Part shown: piece after piece, positions 1 to 7,028 of the stretch
How positions within the stretch are numbered: position 1 is the stretch's first letter
Layout: each line of letters opens with the position of its first letter
Program-made: the position numbers and the translations under genes
Notes under the pieces: model-generated
The model's input: only the letters and a program-made list of their open reading frames with translations
What the model was told of the DNA's origin: nothing
The model's database searches: none
Assembly (NCBI GenBank): GCA_964569385.1
Contig: CAZMUM010000059.1
Location: forward strand, 1-22,541
From: JAADHX01 sp964569385
GTDB taxonomy: Bacteria; Actinomycetota; Acidimicrobiia; Acidimicrobiales; Poriferisodalaceae
Direction of reading: 5' to 3'
Length of the DNA: 22,541 bases

Positions 1-1308
1 GTTCCAGGTGCCGTCGGGTTTGCGGTGGACGGTGTAGCCGGTTTCTTTGTGGCGGTTGTGTTTGCCGCAGGCACCGCCGCCGTTGGCCGGGTCGGTTGTT
101 CCGCCGGCCCTGTCGGGTTTCAGGTGGTCGATTTGACAGTTCGATATCGGTATCTCGCATCCTGGCCAGTAGCAGCGTGTTTGGGTAACTCTCACTGCGT
201 TGGCTGCGGGCCCGGCGAACAGACGAACTGTTCTTGAGTGATCGATTGTGACCGATCGTTCGTTGAGCACAATCCGCCGGACATGATGGTCGAGACCTGC
301 GTTGAACGTTTCTGTCGGGTCGAGCGGCTGACCATCAAAGGTCTCACACCTGTAGGTGTCGCGCAACGGATCTGGCGGTGGTTGTATGTCAGAACTGGTG
401 AGTTTGGCGAGTTCGCGTTGCCACGTCTGATAATCCATGACCACGTTGACCACCACTTGGGGCCGCACACCTCCTGGCGGGGTCGACGCAGCCCTGATGA
501 AGATTTGGTGGAGGGCGTCCATTCGACGGTTTCCGTCTGTGCGTTGCAGCATGTCCTTGGTCACGTTGCCGACACCATGCTCGGCGACGGCTTTGGCCCA
601 ATCAGATTTGAACTCGGCATCGATGAACTTTGACCAGATCTTGTGCATCTCGGCACCCTGAAACGCCGCACACCACGCTTCGAACGTCCAGCCTTTATCG
701 AAGTCCTGGACCATGCGGGCGTCACGTTTCTCATGATTACGCTGATTGCTGTCGCAAGTGCCGTCCTCGTCGGTCAACGATTCCCAGTCACCGACCCAAA
801 GTTTGAACTCCAAAGCCGAGAGACCGGCAGCTTGTTCTGACATGATCTCGTCGGTTTCGACAAGCTGGGACCTGACCCGTTTGTTAGAAAACACGTGAGC
901 CAGACGACGCATATTGCAAGTCGAAATGTCACCAGCCCGATAAGCGCCCTCCACCACAGGCATCTGGCGACAACATTTCACTACCTTCAACCGCAAACCA
1001 GCCTCAGCAGAAGAGATTCCGGTGCGATGTCTGACCATAGTTTTGGTCGACAGCATCCCGTCGACAGTACACAGGTTCTTGGAGTCGACGCGGTCCATCA
1101 ACTCGACATTGGCCGCATCAACCCGCCGCGACACCTGCTCCAAACGTTCCAACAGAACGTTCGCATCGTGGGCGGTATCAGGCAACAACCCGACCCCAAG
1201 AACGTTGTCAATGGCTGCTTGCAACGTCTCAACAGCAACCAGAACATCACCGCCGGCCCGCACGTCGTTTATATGCCTATCAGTTGTTGTGTTCCCCATT
1301 GATAACAT
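1..1308 (-). CDS. DUF222/HNH endonuclease (13E12 family), 3' end cut by window
   Basis: The frame is open without a stop from 1308 down to base 1, giving 436 codons; the C-terminal end lies outside the window. The N-terminal two thirds has the helical DUF222 (13E12 repeat) character. From about residue 376 there is an HNH zinc-finger nuclease core: RCYWPGC, then CQIDHLKPD, then GGGACGKHNRHK, which supplies the Cys ligands, the catalytic DH and the later N and H residues. Proteins of this family are actinobacterial HNH nucleases of unclear biological role; several mycobacterial members belong to the LexA regulon. Two in-frame ATGs exist (1308 and 1299). I chose 1308 because TATTGT at 1320-1315 lies 6 nt upstream, an arrangement typical of leaderless actinobacterial transcripts, and neither ATG has a Shine-Dalgarno sequence. 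Family assignment is secure; the exact start is not. Confidence 0.9.
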   Translation of the reverse strand, partial: MLSMGNTTTDRHINDVRAGGDVLVAVETLQAAIDNVLGVGLLPDTAHDANVLLERLEQVSRRVDAANVELMDRVDSKNLCTVDGMLSTKTMVRHRTGISSAEAGLRLKVVKCCRQMPVVEGAYRAGDISTCNMRRLAHVFSNKRVRSQLVETDEIMSEQAAGLSALEFKLWVGDWESLTDEDGTCDSNQRNHEKRDARMVQDFDKGWTFEAWCAAFQGAEMHKIWSKFIDAEFKSDWAKAVAEHGVGNVTKDMLQRTDGNRRMDALHQIFIRAASTPPGGVRPQVVVNVVMDYQTWQRELAKLTSSDIQPPPDPLRDTYRCETFDGQPLDPTETFNAGLDHHVRRIVLNERSVTIDHSRTVRLFAGPAANAVRVTQTRCYWPGCEIPISNCQIDHLKPDRAGGTTDPANGGGACGKHNRHKETGYTVHRKPDGTWN

Positions 1309-1314
1309 ACATCC

Positions 1315-1320
1315 ACAATA
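1315..1320 (-). promoter_or_regulatory. -10 element of a probable leaderless promoter for the HNH gene
   Basis: TATTGT on the minus strand is followed after 6 nt by an in-frame ATG (1308). This would place transcription start at or next to the start codon. No clear -35 is visible, as is common in actinobacteria. Confidence 0.4.
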
Positions 1321-1321
1321 C

Positions 1322-1335
1322 CGAACGCTAGTTCG
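1322..1335. promoter_or_regulatory. LexA (SOS) box upstream of the HNH gene
   Basis: The sequence CGAACGCTAGTTCG is a 5+4+5 palindrome that matches the actinobacterial SOS-box consensus, GAAC-N4-GTTC with CG extensions. It lies just upstream of a -10-like TATTGT (1320-1315, minus strand), within the interval expected between -35 and -10, so LexA bound here would block transcription of the HNH gene. SOS control is known for several mycobacterial 13E12-family genes, so site and gene fit each other. Confidence 0.75.
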
Positions 1336-1646
1336 TACGACCACCCTCCAACCCAACAAAACCGACGTTTCTTCAAACACATCCGACCCGATGCCAGCAC
1401 TCAAACCCAGATGTCGCTACAAGATAGGCAAAGCACACGCACCTCTCATTCGTCTATTTCGCGCCACCAACACCAACGCTTTTCGACGATCAGATTCGGT
1501 CGGTTTGTCGCCCTTTGCAACTGGCGGACGACAGCAATAACACAACTGGAAGAGTAGGGAGGTGGCGTTCTACCGAAAAATGGCGCCCGAGCAGGGGACA
1601 CAGCCAAGATCGTTGCTCGAGCCTGACCTTCCGAGGAACTGGCTCG

Positions 1647-1693
1647 TCGGGCTCATAACCCGAAGGTCGCTGGTTCAAATCCAGCCCCCGCCA
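1647..1693 (+). tRNA. tRNA-Met (CAT) 3' fragment, probable attachment-site remnant
   Basis: The 3' two thirds of a tRNA can be folded. There is an anticodon stem TCGGG/CCCGA (1647-1651/1659-1663) around loop CTCATAA with anticodon CAT at 1654-1656. There is a variable loop, a T-arm GCTGG/CCAGC (1669-1673/1681-1685) around TTCAAAT, the 3' acceptor strand CCCCGCC (1686-1692) and discriminator A. No 5' acceptor GGCGGGG or D-arm is found in the 50 bases upstream, so this is not a functional tRNA. Such 3' fragments are typical leftovers of integration into a tRNA gene. CCA is not encoded. Confidence 0.8.
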
Positions 1694-1700
1694 CTACAAA

Positions 1701-1733
1701 AGCCCTGGTCACAGCGTTGCTGAGGCCAGGGCT
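1701..1733 (+). terminator. Terminator-like hairpin after the tRNA fragment
   Basis: AGCCCTGG (1701-1708) pairs with CCAGGGCT (1726-1733); a T-G and a C-G pair may extend the stem towards the loop. A run of A lies 5' of the stem and a short T-rich stretch follows. It sits 8 nt after the tRNA 3' end, where a native tRNA terminator would be, which suggests that it came along with the tRNA gene. Confidence 0.6.
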
Positions 1734-1897
1734 TCGTTGTTCAAGGGTCATTCTTCTAATGGATCTTCTAACGGACGATCCGGCATTGGACGGCATTTGT
1801 CGTATAGTTGCGGCAATTCGGCAGTGTGAGCGCTCCGGCGATCATCGAGCCCGGCAGCCGATATCACCTGATGGAAGTTTGAGCCGGCTCGGACCGT

Positions 1898-1911
1898 GGC
1901 GCTAAGGCGCC
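1898..1911 (-). terminator. Small GC hairpin downstream of the DUF2290 gene
   Basis: GGCGC-TAAG-GCGCC forms a 5-bp stem 9 nt beyond the stop codon of the minus-strand DUF2290 gene. There is no T tract, so terminator function is only suggested by position. Confidence 0.3.
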
Positions 1912-1919
1912 CGTAGCTA

Positions 1920-2609
1920 TCATCGCCCGAAGGCTCCACCAGTGGCTGTTGCGTGGACATCCCACATGAGGTGCGATCGCTGGCGATCGCTGGCGTCGAG
2001 GGTTGGCTGCCCAACGTGCCGCCAGGAGCCCGCGGTGAAGAACGGCGCATGAACCGCGCGAAGGTCTGGGTAGAAGTGGCAAAAAATAAAGTCGAGGAAC
2101 CGAAGGATGCCTAGCGGCGCCACACAAGCGATCCGACAGCTGACACTGTTCAGCGTCATATGGCTGGCAGGGTGCCCGGGTCCTCCGGCGTCAGGATCGA
2201 AGTCGAATCGAATCGGCGATCGTAGGATCGCATCGGAGTCGCGGTAGATCTCAACAACATCTGCAGCGGGCTCCCCGCTATGAAGAAGTTCCCTGTCGAT
2301 ATCGTACGGGCAGGGGAAGTAGCCGAGCCGATGTCCAACGACTTCCCCGCCCTCAACCTCGTAGGTGATCTGCAAGAGACTGGCGTCGAAGAGCAACGCC
2401 GAGTACTGGCCTGCTTCCAGCCACACCAGGTACTGCTCGATGCTCGGGTGCTCGTTGCTCTCGAGAAAGGCTCTCCCGCCGCTTGATGAGTGCCACGACA
2501 CGCGCGTGTTCCCAAGTGCGATCTCGTTCGCGAAAAGGGCCAGGTCTGCGTCAACCAGGTAGTCCAACGCGTTCTTCACCTGGTCCCAGATGGTCCTAGC
2601 GGTCGTCAC
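1920..2609 (-). CDS. DUF2290 domain protein, partner of the adjacent helicase
   Basis: A 229-residue protein that I recognise as DUF2290 from the block IRFDFDP at about 133-139, the motif HPASHMTLN at 146-154, then CRI and a hydrophobic segment ending in DFIFCHFYPD (173-182). Length fits the family. The start is GTG at 2609, which overlaps the last 14 bases of the helicase gene, so the two are translationally coupled. DUF2290 has no established biochemical activity. Paired with a superfamily I helicase it forms a reported antiphage system of phage-satellite hotspots (known to me as Rst_HelicaseDUF2290). The longer open frame reaching 2795 is read-through within the helicase gene. Function in defence is inferred from this pairing. 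Confidence 0.8.
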   Translation of the reverse strand: MTTARTIWDQVKNALDYLVDADLALFANEIALGNTRVSWHSSSGGRAFLESNEHPSIEQYLVWLEAGQYSALLFDASLLQITYEVEGGEVVGHRLGYFPCPYDIDRELLHSGEPAADVVEIYRDSDAILRSPIRFDFDPDAGGPGHPASHMTLNSVSCRIACVAPLGILRFLDFIFCHFYPDLRAVHAPFFTAGSWRHVGQPTLDASDRQRSHLMWDVHATATGGAFGR

Positions 2610-4746
2610 TCTGGGATTCTGTCTGCAAGCTGAGGATGAGCTTCGTACGTAGCGCCGGCGGTAGGTCGAGCAGGTCCAGTTCCCCCCGTTCGTAGCTGTC
2701 GAGGAACGCTGCGAGACCTTTGGTCGCCATGCGAAGAGACTCCTCGACGTCCGCTGGTCGATCACGGTGTAGATGGCGAAGCTCGGCCAGTTCATCGGAT
2801 GTCGGAATCGTGAACTGGAGTTGGAAGCTCGTCTTGAAGATAGCTTCCACTTCGCTCTTGATCGGACTCATTTGATCTCCCCACCCGCTGATCCGAACCC
2901 AAGCGCGGCTTCGAGTGATGGCTGTGAACAGACTATTTCGACGCGTAACTGCGTTGAAGTCTCCCGCAGCGTGTTGGCTGTCGATGGCGTAGACCATGGG
3001 CGCCTCATTGCCCTTCGCTCGGTAGATATGGGCGATTGCGACCGAGTCCGGTTGAAAGACCTTGTCGACACTTGTGTTCACTCCCACCAGGTGAGATGCA
3101 ATGCCCTTTCGCCGGAGTTCCCTCATCAAGTGTGGTGCTCGTGACTTCGCCCTGTACGAATCGGGGAGAACAACGAGAATGTCATCGTGCTCAATTTCAT
3201 CATGTGTAAGGTTCCGCTCGATCTCGCTTGCAACCCACTCATCCTGTTGCTCACGACTCGAGAACTGGCGGACAATGACAGCGTCGTCAGGCTTCATTAA
3301 CTCTGGGAAGTAGGACGGGTAACTATCGACGGACCTCTCAAGTGTGACGCGCGAGCCAGGCGCCAAGTCGCCGTGTACAACGTTGTATCCAACGTCATGC
3401 CACAGCGTCGGCTCGTCCGGGTGTTGGAGAAGGCCGCCGGTTCGATAGACACCGATTCCCAACGAATGGGCAGTTGCAAGCGCCCATGGGGTGTTCCGGT
3501 AGCAGATCGGTAGAACGATGTCTCGGCGGGGCCCATCAGGGGTCGAGGTTAGACTGATACGGCTCTCACCGCTCGGCAGTGTGCCAAAGAGTTCATCAGT
3601 TGTTGGCATGGCCGACTCAGAGAGCTTCTGTAGCTCGTCGTAGCCCCAGACGATCCGCTTCGGGGGCTTAGTGAACATGTAGACGAGCTGGAAGAACTCA
3701 GGCGGTAGATCCTGGGCCTCGTCGATCAGCACGCCATCGAAGATCGGTGTGACATCCTGGCGCTGCGCCATCGCAAGAAGTTCCCGACAAGCCCCGCCAA
3801 ACGCGTCATCCATGCCGTACTTGCCGCGTGCGTACGACCAGTCCCTGGGCGTCTCGCCGAGGGCGTTCGCGATCATGCTGTACACGCCCGGTCGTCCACG
3901 CGAACCCCAGGAGTGGATGATCCGAAGTTGATTGTGATCTGGCGTGTCGTTGGTGTGCTCGAAGGTGAAGCGGGTAACTAGATCATCGATCTGCTGATAC
4001 AGCGACCGTGAATGGAAGGTGAGCGCGATATGCCAATCGGGGTGCTGCGAGTGCCAGTAAGCGGCCTTTAGTGCTAGGACGACCGTCTTACCTGACCCTG
4101 CGAGACCGCGAATTCGTTGCGGGCCCTCGGGGCTCTCGATCGCCGCTGCTTTCTGCCATCGGTCAAGGTTCGCGATCCCACCCTCGATCTGTTTGAGAAT
4201 TGCACCTCGAGACTCGGTTTTGACCACGGAGGTTCGCTTCTTCGCTGGCTTGATGGTCGTCACCCGCTGCAGTGCGGCCTGGAGGCTCCTTTCGAGGTCC
4301 TCGCTGATCGGGGACAGAGTTGTGATCCACTCTTGCAGCTCTTCCATAGACCCGTAGAAGCCCTCGGATTGCCCTTGCGGAGGAACTGGCGGGGGGTTCG
4401 CGAATACAGTGGCCGTGGCGGGGGTGAGTGCAAGGCGACGACCGGAGCGAAGACTCTGGTGTCGGCTGAGGTGACCTTCGAGAACGGCAAACAGCCGATC
4501 CTGCTCAGCGATAACCTCTTGCCATTCCTCATCGGACGATGGCAGGGAATCCGCGAGCAGAAATGCGACGAGCCCATTGGACTCGCTGACGAGCAGTGCA
4601 TCGACTTCGACGCGCTCGTCCGCTGTGGCGAGCACTGGATAGCCGAGGTAGACGGTCCCTTCATCAATGACGGGCCGAAGCTGTCCGACCAGAGCTTGCG
4701 CGACGGATCGATTTCGGCTCTCACCGTAGATGACATCAAGTGACAT
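2596..4746 (-). CDS. Superfamily I (UvrD/DUF2075-like) helicase of a helicase-DUF2290 defence pair
   Basis: A 716-residue ATPase. Walker A is GLAGSGKT (214-221) and Walker B is GVLIDEAQD (338-346), typical of UvrD/Rep-like enzymes. Motif V-like IYRAKGNEAP lies at about 574-583 and motif VI FTAITRSRAW at 607-616. Residues 1-65 resemble the start of a NERD-type nuclease-related domain (YPVLATADERVEVDALLV), but the E-x-K expected afterwards is replaced by a hydrophobic FLLAD stretch. AAGGA lies about 9 nt before the ATG at 4746. The gene heads a two-gene operon with DUF2290 and lies 228 bp from the integrase. The likely role is DNA or RNA unwinding in phage defence; a DNA-repair helicase is the alternative. 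Confidence 0.82.
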   Translation of the reverse strand: MSLDVIYGESRNRSVAQALVGQLRPVIDEGTVYLGYPVLATADERVEVDALLVSESNGLVAFLLADSLPSSDEEWQEVIAEQDRLFAVLEGHLSRHQSLRSGRRLALTPATATVFANPPPVPPQGQSEGFYGSMEELQEWITTLSPISEDLERSLQAALQRVTTIKPAKKRTSVVKTESRGAILKQIEGGIANLDRWQKAAAIESPEGPQRIRGLAGSGKTVVLALKAAYWHSQHPDWHIALTFHSRSLYQQIDDLVTRFTFEHTNDTPDHNQLRIIHSWGSRGRPGVYSMIANALGETPRDWSYARGKYGMDDAFGGACRELLAMAQRQDVTPIFDGVLIDEAQDLPPEFFQLVYMFTKPPKRIVWGYDELQKLSESAMPTTDELFGTLPSGESRISLTSTPDGPRRDIVLPICYRNTPWALATAHSLGIGVYRTGGLLQHPDEPTLWHDVGYNVVHGDLAPGSRVTLERSVDSYPSYFPELMKPDDAVIVRQFSSREQQDEWVASEIERNLTHDEIEHDDILVVLPDSYRAKSRAPHLMRELRRKGIASHLVGVNTSVDKVFQPDSVAIAHIYRAKGNEAPMVYAIDSQHAAGDFNAVTRRNSLFTAITRSRAWVRISGWGDQMSPIKSEVEAIFKTSFQLQFTIPTSDELAELRHLHRDRPADVEESLRMATKGLAAFLDSYERGELDLLDLPPALRTKLILSLQTESQSDDR

Positions 4747-4811
4747 GATCTGGAATCCTTTGCTCGGAATGTCCCCGCGAACACCCTACGGCTAGCGGCT
4801 CTGCCCCTTGC

Positions 4812-4843
4812 CACTGTGGACTCGGGGGCTGAAGTCCACAGTG
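4812..4843. repeat. 11-bp perfect inverted repeat between integrase and helicase genes
   Basis: CACTGTGGACT (4812-4822) and AGTCCACAGTG (4833-4843) are perfect inverted copies separated by 10 nt. No T tract follows on either strand. It lies 66 bp upstream of the helicase start and 130 bp downstream of the integrase stop, so it may be an operator for the helicase operon or a terminator for the integrase transcript. Confidence 0.6.
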
Positions 4844-4974
4844 CCCAGCGAGCGGGTGTCGCTCTGCCTTGGAGGTTGCTTTCCACCGTGACTCTAGGCT
4901 GACCGTGTGACACTGCGGCGCCGGCCAAGCCAGGCGGACAGCATCCGACCAGACGTTCCGAAGGCATGTCTGCC

Positions 4975-6123
4975 TCACTCCCCGAACACTGCCGTTCCGA
5001 AGATGGCAGCGGCTTCGGCTTGCATGCCGGGCATGACGTGTTGGTAGACGGTCATCGTGAAGGCGATGCTGGAGTGGCCGAGCCGTTCGCTGACGACCTT
5101 GGGGTGGACGTTCTCTTGGAGCAGGATCGTGGCGTGGGTGTGCCTCAGGTCGTGGAGCCGGATCTTGGGTAGTTCAATCTGGGTCATGAAGCGCTGAAAG
5201 GTTTGGCTGATGAGGTCGGGGTGGATGGGGGAGCCGGCGGTTGTGGCGAACACGAACCCGTCGTCGCCTCGCCGGCCGGTGGCCATGCGTTGTTCGAGTT
5301 GGTGACGGCGATGGCGTCGCAGCATGGCGACGGTCTGTTCGTCGAGGTCGATGGTGCGGCGGCTGGACGCGGTTTTGAGGTCGTCTTCGATGAGTTTGTA
5401 TTCGACTGACACGATTTGTTGGTTCACGGTGAGCCGTCCGGCGTCGAGGTCGACGCTGCGCCACAGCAGCCCGGCGACCTCACCTCGGCGCATGCCGGTG
5501 GTCGCGGCGAGGAAGTACAGCGGGTACAGATCGTGGCCGGCGATGGTTTCGAGGAAGGTGCGGAGTTGGTCGCCGGTCCAGACGTTCATCGAGCGGCCGC
5601 TGCGGCTGATCGAAGGCGGGTCGGCGATGTCGGCAACGTTACGGAACACTGTGCCTTTGCGGGTGGCGTCGGACAGGGCGCTTTGGATGGTGGCGTGCAC
5701 GTTGCGCACCGACTTGGCGGACAAGCCGCCCTTGGTTCCGTTGCGTTTGCCGTCGGTGAGGAGCTTGACGTAGAGCTCGTCGAGGTCTTCGGGTTGAAGC
5801 TTCTGGAGTCCGATGCGTCCGATGTTGGGGTTGATGTGCAGCCGGATGTTGCGTTCATATGCGCTGGCGGTCGATGGTTTCACTCGGGTCCGTTTCGATG
5901 GCAGCCAGCGTTTGAGGAGGTAGTCGCCGAGGCTGATCTTGTCGGGCGATCGGTAGTCGCCGTCGTGCATGCGCTTGACGAGTTCGGTCAGCGTCTTCTC
6001 TGCGCCTTTGCGGGTGTCGCCGGCGGAGTGCCACCGGTGCCGGGGTTTGCCGGTAGTTGGGTCGATGCCTTCGTAGAGGACGGCGTAGTAGCGGTTGCCC
6101 TTTTTGGCGATGTGGCCTCTCAT
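4975..6123 (-). CDS. int: Tyrosine recombinase / phage-type integrase
   Basis: A 382-residue integrase. An N-terminal arm-binding domain (about 1-55) is followed by a SAM-like core-binding domain (about 62-165) and a catalytic domain. The catalytic set is R212 (TGMRRGE), K250 (DLKTASSRR), H324 and R327 (HDLRHTH), H350 (LGHSS) and Y360 (TVYQHV), all present. The ATG at 6123 is preceded by GGGAGG at a spacing of 6-7; the open frame extends upstream to 6723 only as read-through in another gene. It lies 85 bp downstream of an XRE regulator on the same strand, probably as one operon. It should catalyse integration and excision of the element that carries the relaxase. Its att site is expected just beyond its 3' end, near 4750-4975, but I could not identify it. 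Confidence 0.95.
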   Translation of the reverse strand: MRGHIAKKGNRYYAVLYEGIDPTTGKPRHRWHSAGDTRKGAEKTLTELVKRMHDGDYRSPDKISLGDYLLKRWLPSKRTRVKPSTASAYERNIRLHINPNIGRIGLQKLQPEDLDELYVKLLTDGKRNGTKGGLSAKSVRNVHATIQSALSDATRKGTVFRNVADIADPPSISRSGRSMNVWTGDQLRTFLETIAGHDLYPLYFLAATTGMRRGEVAGLLWRSVDLDAGRLTVNQQIVSVEYKLIEDDLKTASSRRTIDLDEQTVAMLRRHRRHQLEQRMATGRRGDDGFVFATTAGSPIHPDLISQTFQRFMTQIELPKIRLHDLRHTHATILLQENVHPKVVSERLGHSSIAFTMTVYQHVMPGMQAEAAAIFGTAVFGE

Positions 6124-6208
6124 CGGATTCCTCCCGCTCCCCAGCAGGCAGGGCGGGCCACGATCGAGTCTCTCTCTGTGGCTGGCGGGTCGTCCGTTCG
6201 CTGCCGGG

Positions 6209-6928
6209 TCATGTCGATTCGTCCGGCGCGTCGGAGCCAGCAGGGGCCGATTGCGTGCTGGTGCGGTATTGGGGTTGGGTGACGAAGTCGTCGTCGAAGG
6301 TGTTTTCGGCGACGAAGCCTCGGATGCCGACTTGGCGGAGGTGATCAAAGAAATCGCCGATCTCATCGGCGGCCCGGTCAAGATCGTCGGCGTGTTCGTC
6401 GAGCACGGCGAGGAGCAGGTCTTTGCGGCGTTGGCGGTAGCTCCATTGTCGGCTGATACTTTTGGCGCCGGTGATTTTCTCGACGACTTCTTCGGCCGGG
6501 GTGGGGTCGTCGATACCGACCTGGCGTAGTCGTTCGTAGACGGGTTCGAGTTGGTCCTGGCGGCCGAGCACCAGGGTGTACAGGTCATCGAGGGTACGGC
6601 CCAGGCCCTGGATGTCGCGGTGGTCGCCTGGAGGGGGCAACAGGAACCAGAGCATGGGCAGGTCGAAGGCCATGGCGTAGACAGCGAGTTCTTGCACGTC
6701 GAACTCTCGTCGCCGGTCGCCATCCCAGGCCCGTTCCAGCGCCGAAATCGTGGCCTGGGTGGGCCGAGTTCCGAGGAATCGTTCTAGTTGGGCGGCGAGG
6801 TCTTCTTGGGTCCAGCCTCGAAGTTCTCGAGCCGCACGAAAATTGTATGAGACGACTTGGTTGAGATCGAGTCCCTGGGGTGGTGACGGTGACTTGTCGG
6901 TCTTCTTCGATCGTCTGGGCACCGGCAC
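6209..6928 (-). CDS. XRE-family helix-turn-helix regulator of the mobile element
   Basis: A 239-residue protein with an XRE/Cro-type helix-turn-helix at about 24-67 (NFRAARELRGWTQEDLAAQL, then QATISALERAW). The rest is acidic and helical, with no other domain that I recognise. It opens with GTG at 6928; a second in-frame GTG at 6922 has a weak AGGG 7 nt upstream and may be the real start. It is transcribed away from the excisionase-like/relaxase operon, across a 100-bp interval containing a palindrome. This is the classic layout for a repressor that controls both its own integrase operon and the divergent transfer genes. The repressor role is inferred from layout and fold. Confidence 0.8.
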   Translation of the reverse strand: MPVPRRSKKTDKSPSPPQGLDLNQVVSYNFRAARELRGWTQEDLAAQLERFLGTRPTQATISALERAWDGDRRREFDVQELAVYAMAFDLPMLWFLLPPPGDHRDIQGLGRTLDDLYTLVLGRQDQLEPVYERLRQVGIDDPTPAEEVVEKITGAKSISRQWSYRQRRKDLLLAVLDEHADDLDRAADEIGDFFDHLRQVGIRGFVAENTFDDDFVTQPQYRTSTQSAPAGSDAPDEST

Positions 6929-6953
6929 ACCCTACACGGCTTTCGCGCGATGG

Positions 6954-6966
6954 TCACACTGTGTGA
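6954..6966. promoter_or_regulatory. Palindromic operator candidate between the divergent regulator and transfer genes
   Basis: TCACAC-T-GTGTGA is a perfect 6-bp inverted repeat around one base in the 100-bp divergent promoter region. Position and size suit a dimeric helix-turn-helix protein such as the XRE regulator encoded next to it. Confidence 0.45.
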
Positions 6967-7028
6967 AAGCTTTGAAGGGTTGTTAGAGTTTTGAACAAGT
7001 GCCAATACTGCTTAAGGACATTGCACGA

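Larger units (their letters stand above)
1309..1919. other. Non-coding interval with promoter, tRNA remnant and hairpins
   Basis: This stretch of about 610 bases between two minus-strand genes has no convincing gene. It holds the HNH promoter and SOS box at its left end, the tRNA-Met remnant (1647-1693), the terminator-like hairpin (1701-1733) and a small GC hairpin (1898-1911). Between 1337 and 1640 I see nothing further that I can support. Short open frames crossing it (1490-1678 minus, 1717-1905 plus) lack family resemblance and overlap the tRNA remnant or the terminator. Confidence 0.6.

Noticed and set aside
238..633. Plus-strand open frame of 131 codons
   Set aside because: It is antisense to the HNH gene, whose protein is clearly recognisable in the opposite strand.
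1490..1678. Minus-strand open frame of 62 codons across the tRNA fragment
   Set aside because: It runs antisense through the tRNA remnant and has no family resemblance or supporting start signal.
1971..1996. Tandem GCGATCGCTG repeats
   Set aside because: They lie in the coding sequence of the DUF2290 gene and occur only about twice; no sign of a functional repeat.
4984..4997. GAAC-N6-GTTC, resembling an SOS box
   Set aside because: The spacer is 6 rather than 4 and the site lies inside the 3' end of the integrase gene.
6124..6723. Upstream extension of the integrase frame
   Set aside because: The Ser/Pro/Thr-rich extension is read-through over the XRE regulator; a strong GGGAGG site marks ATG 6123.
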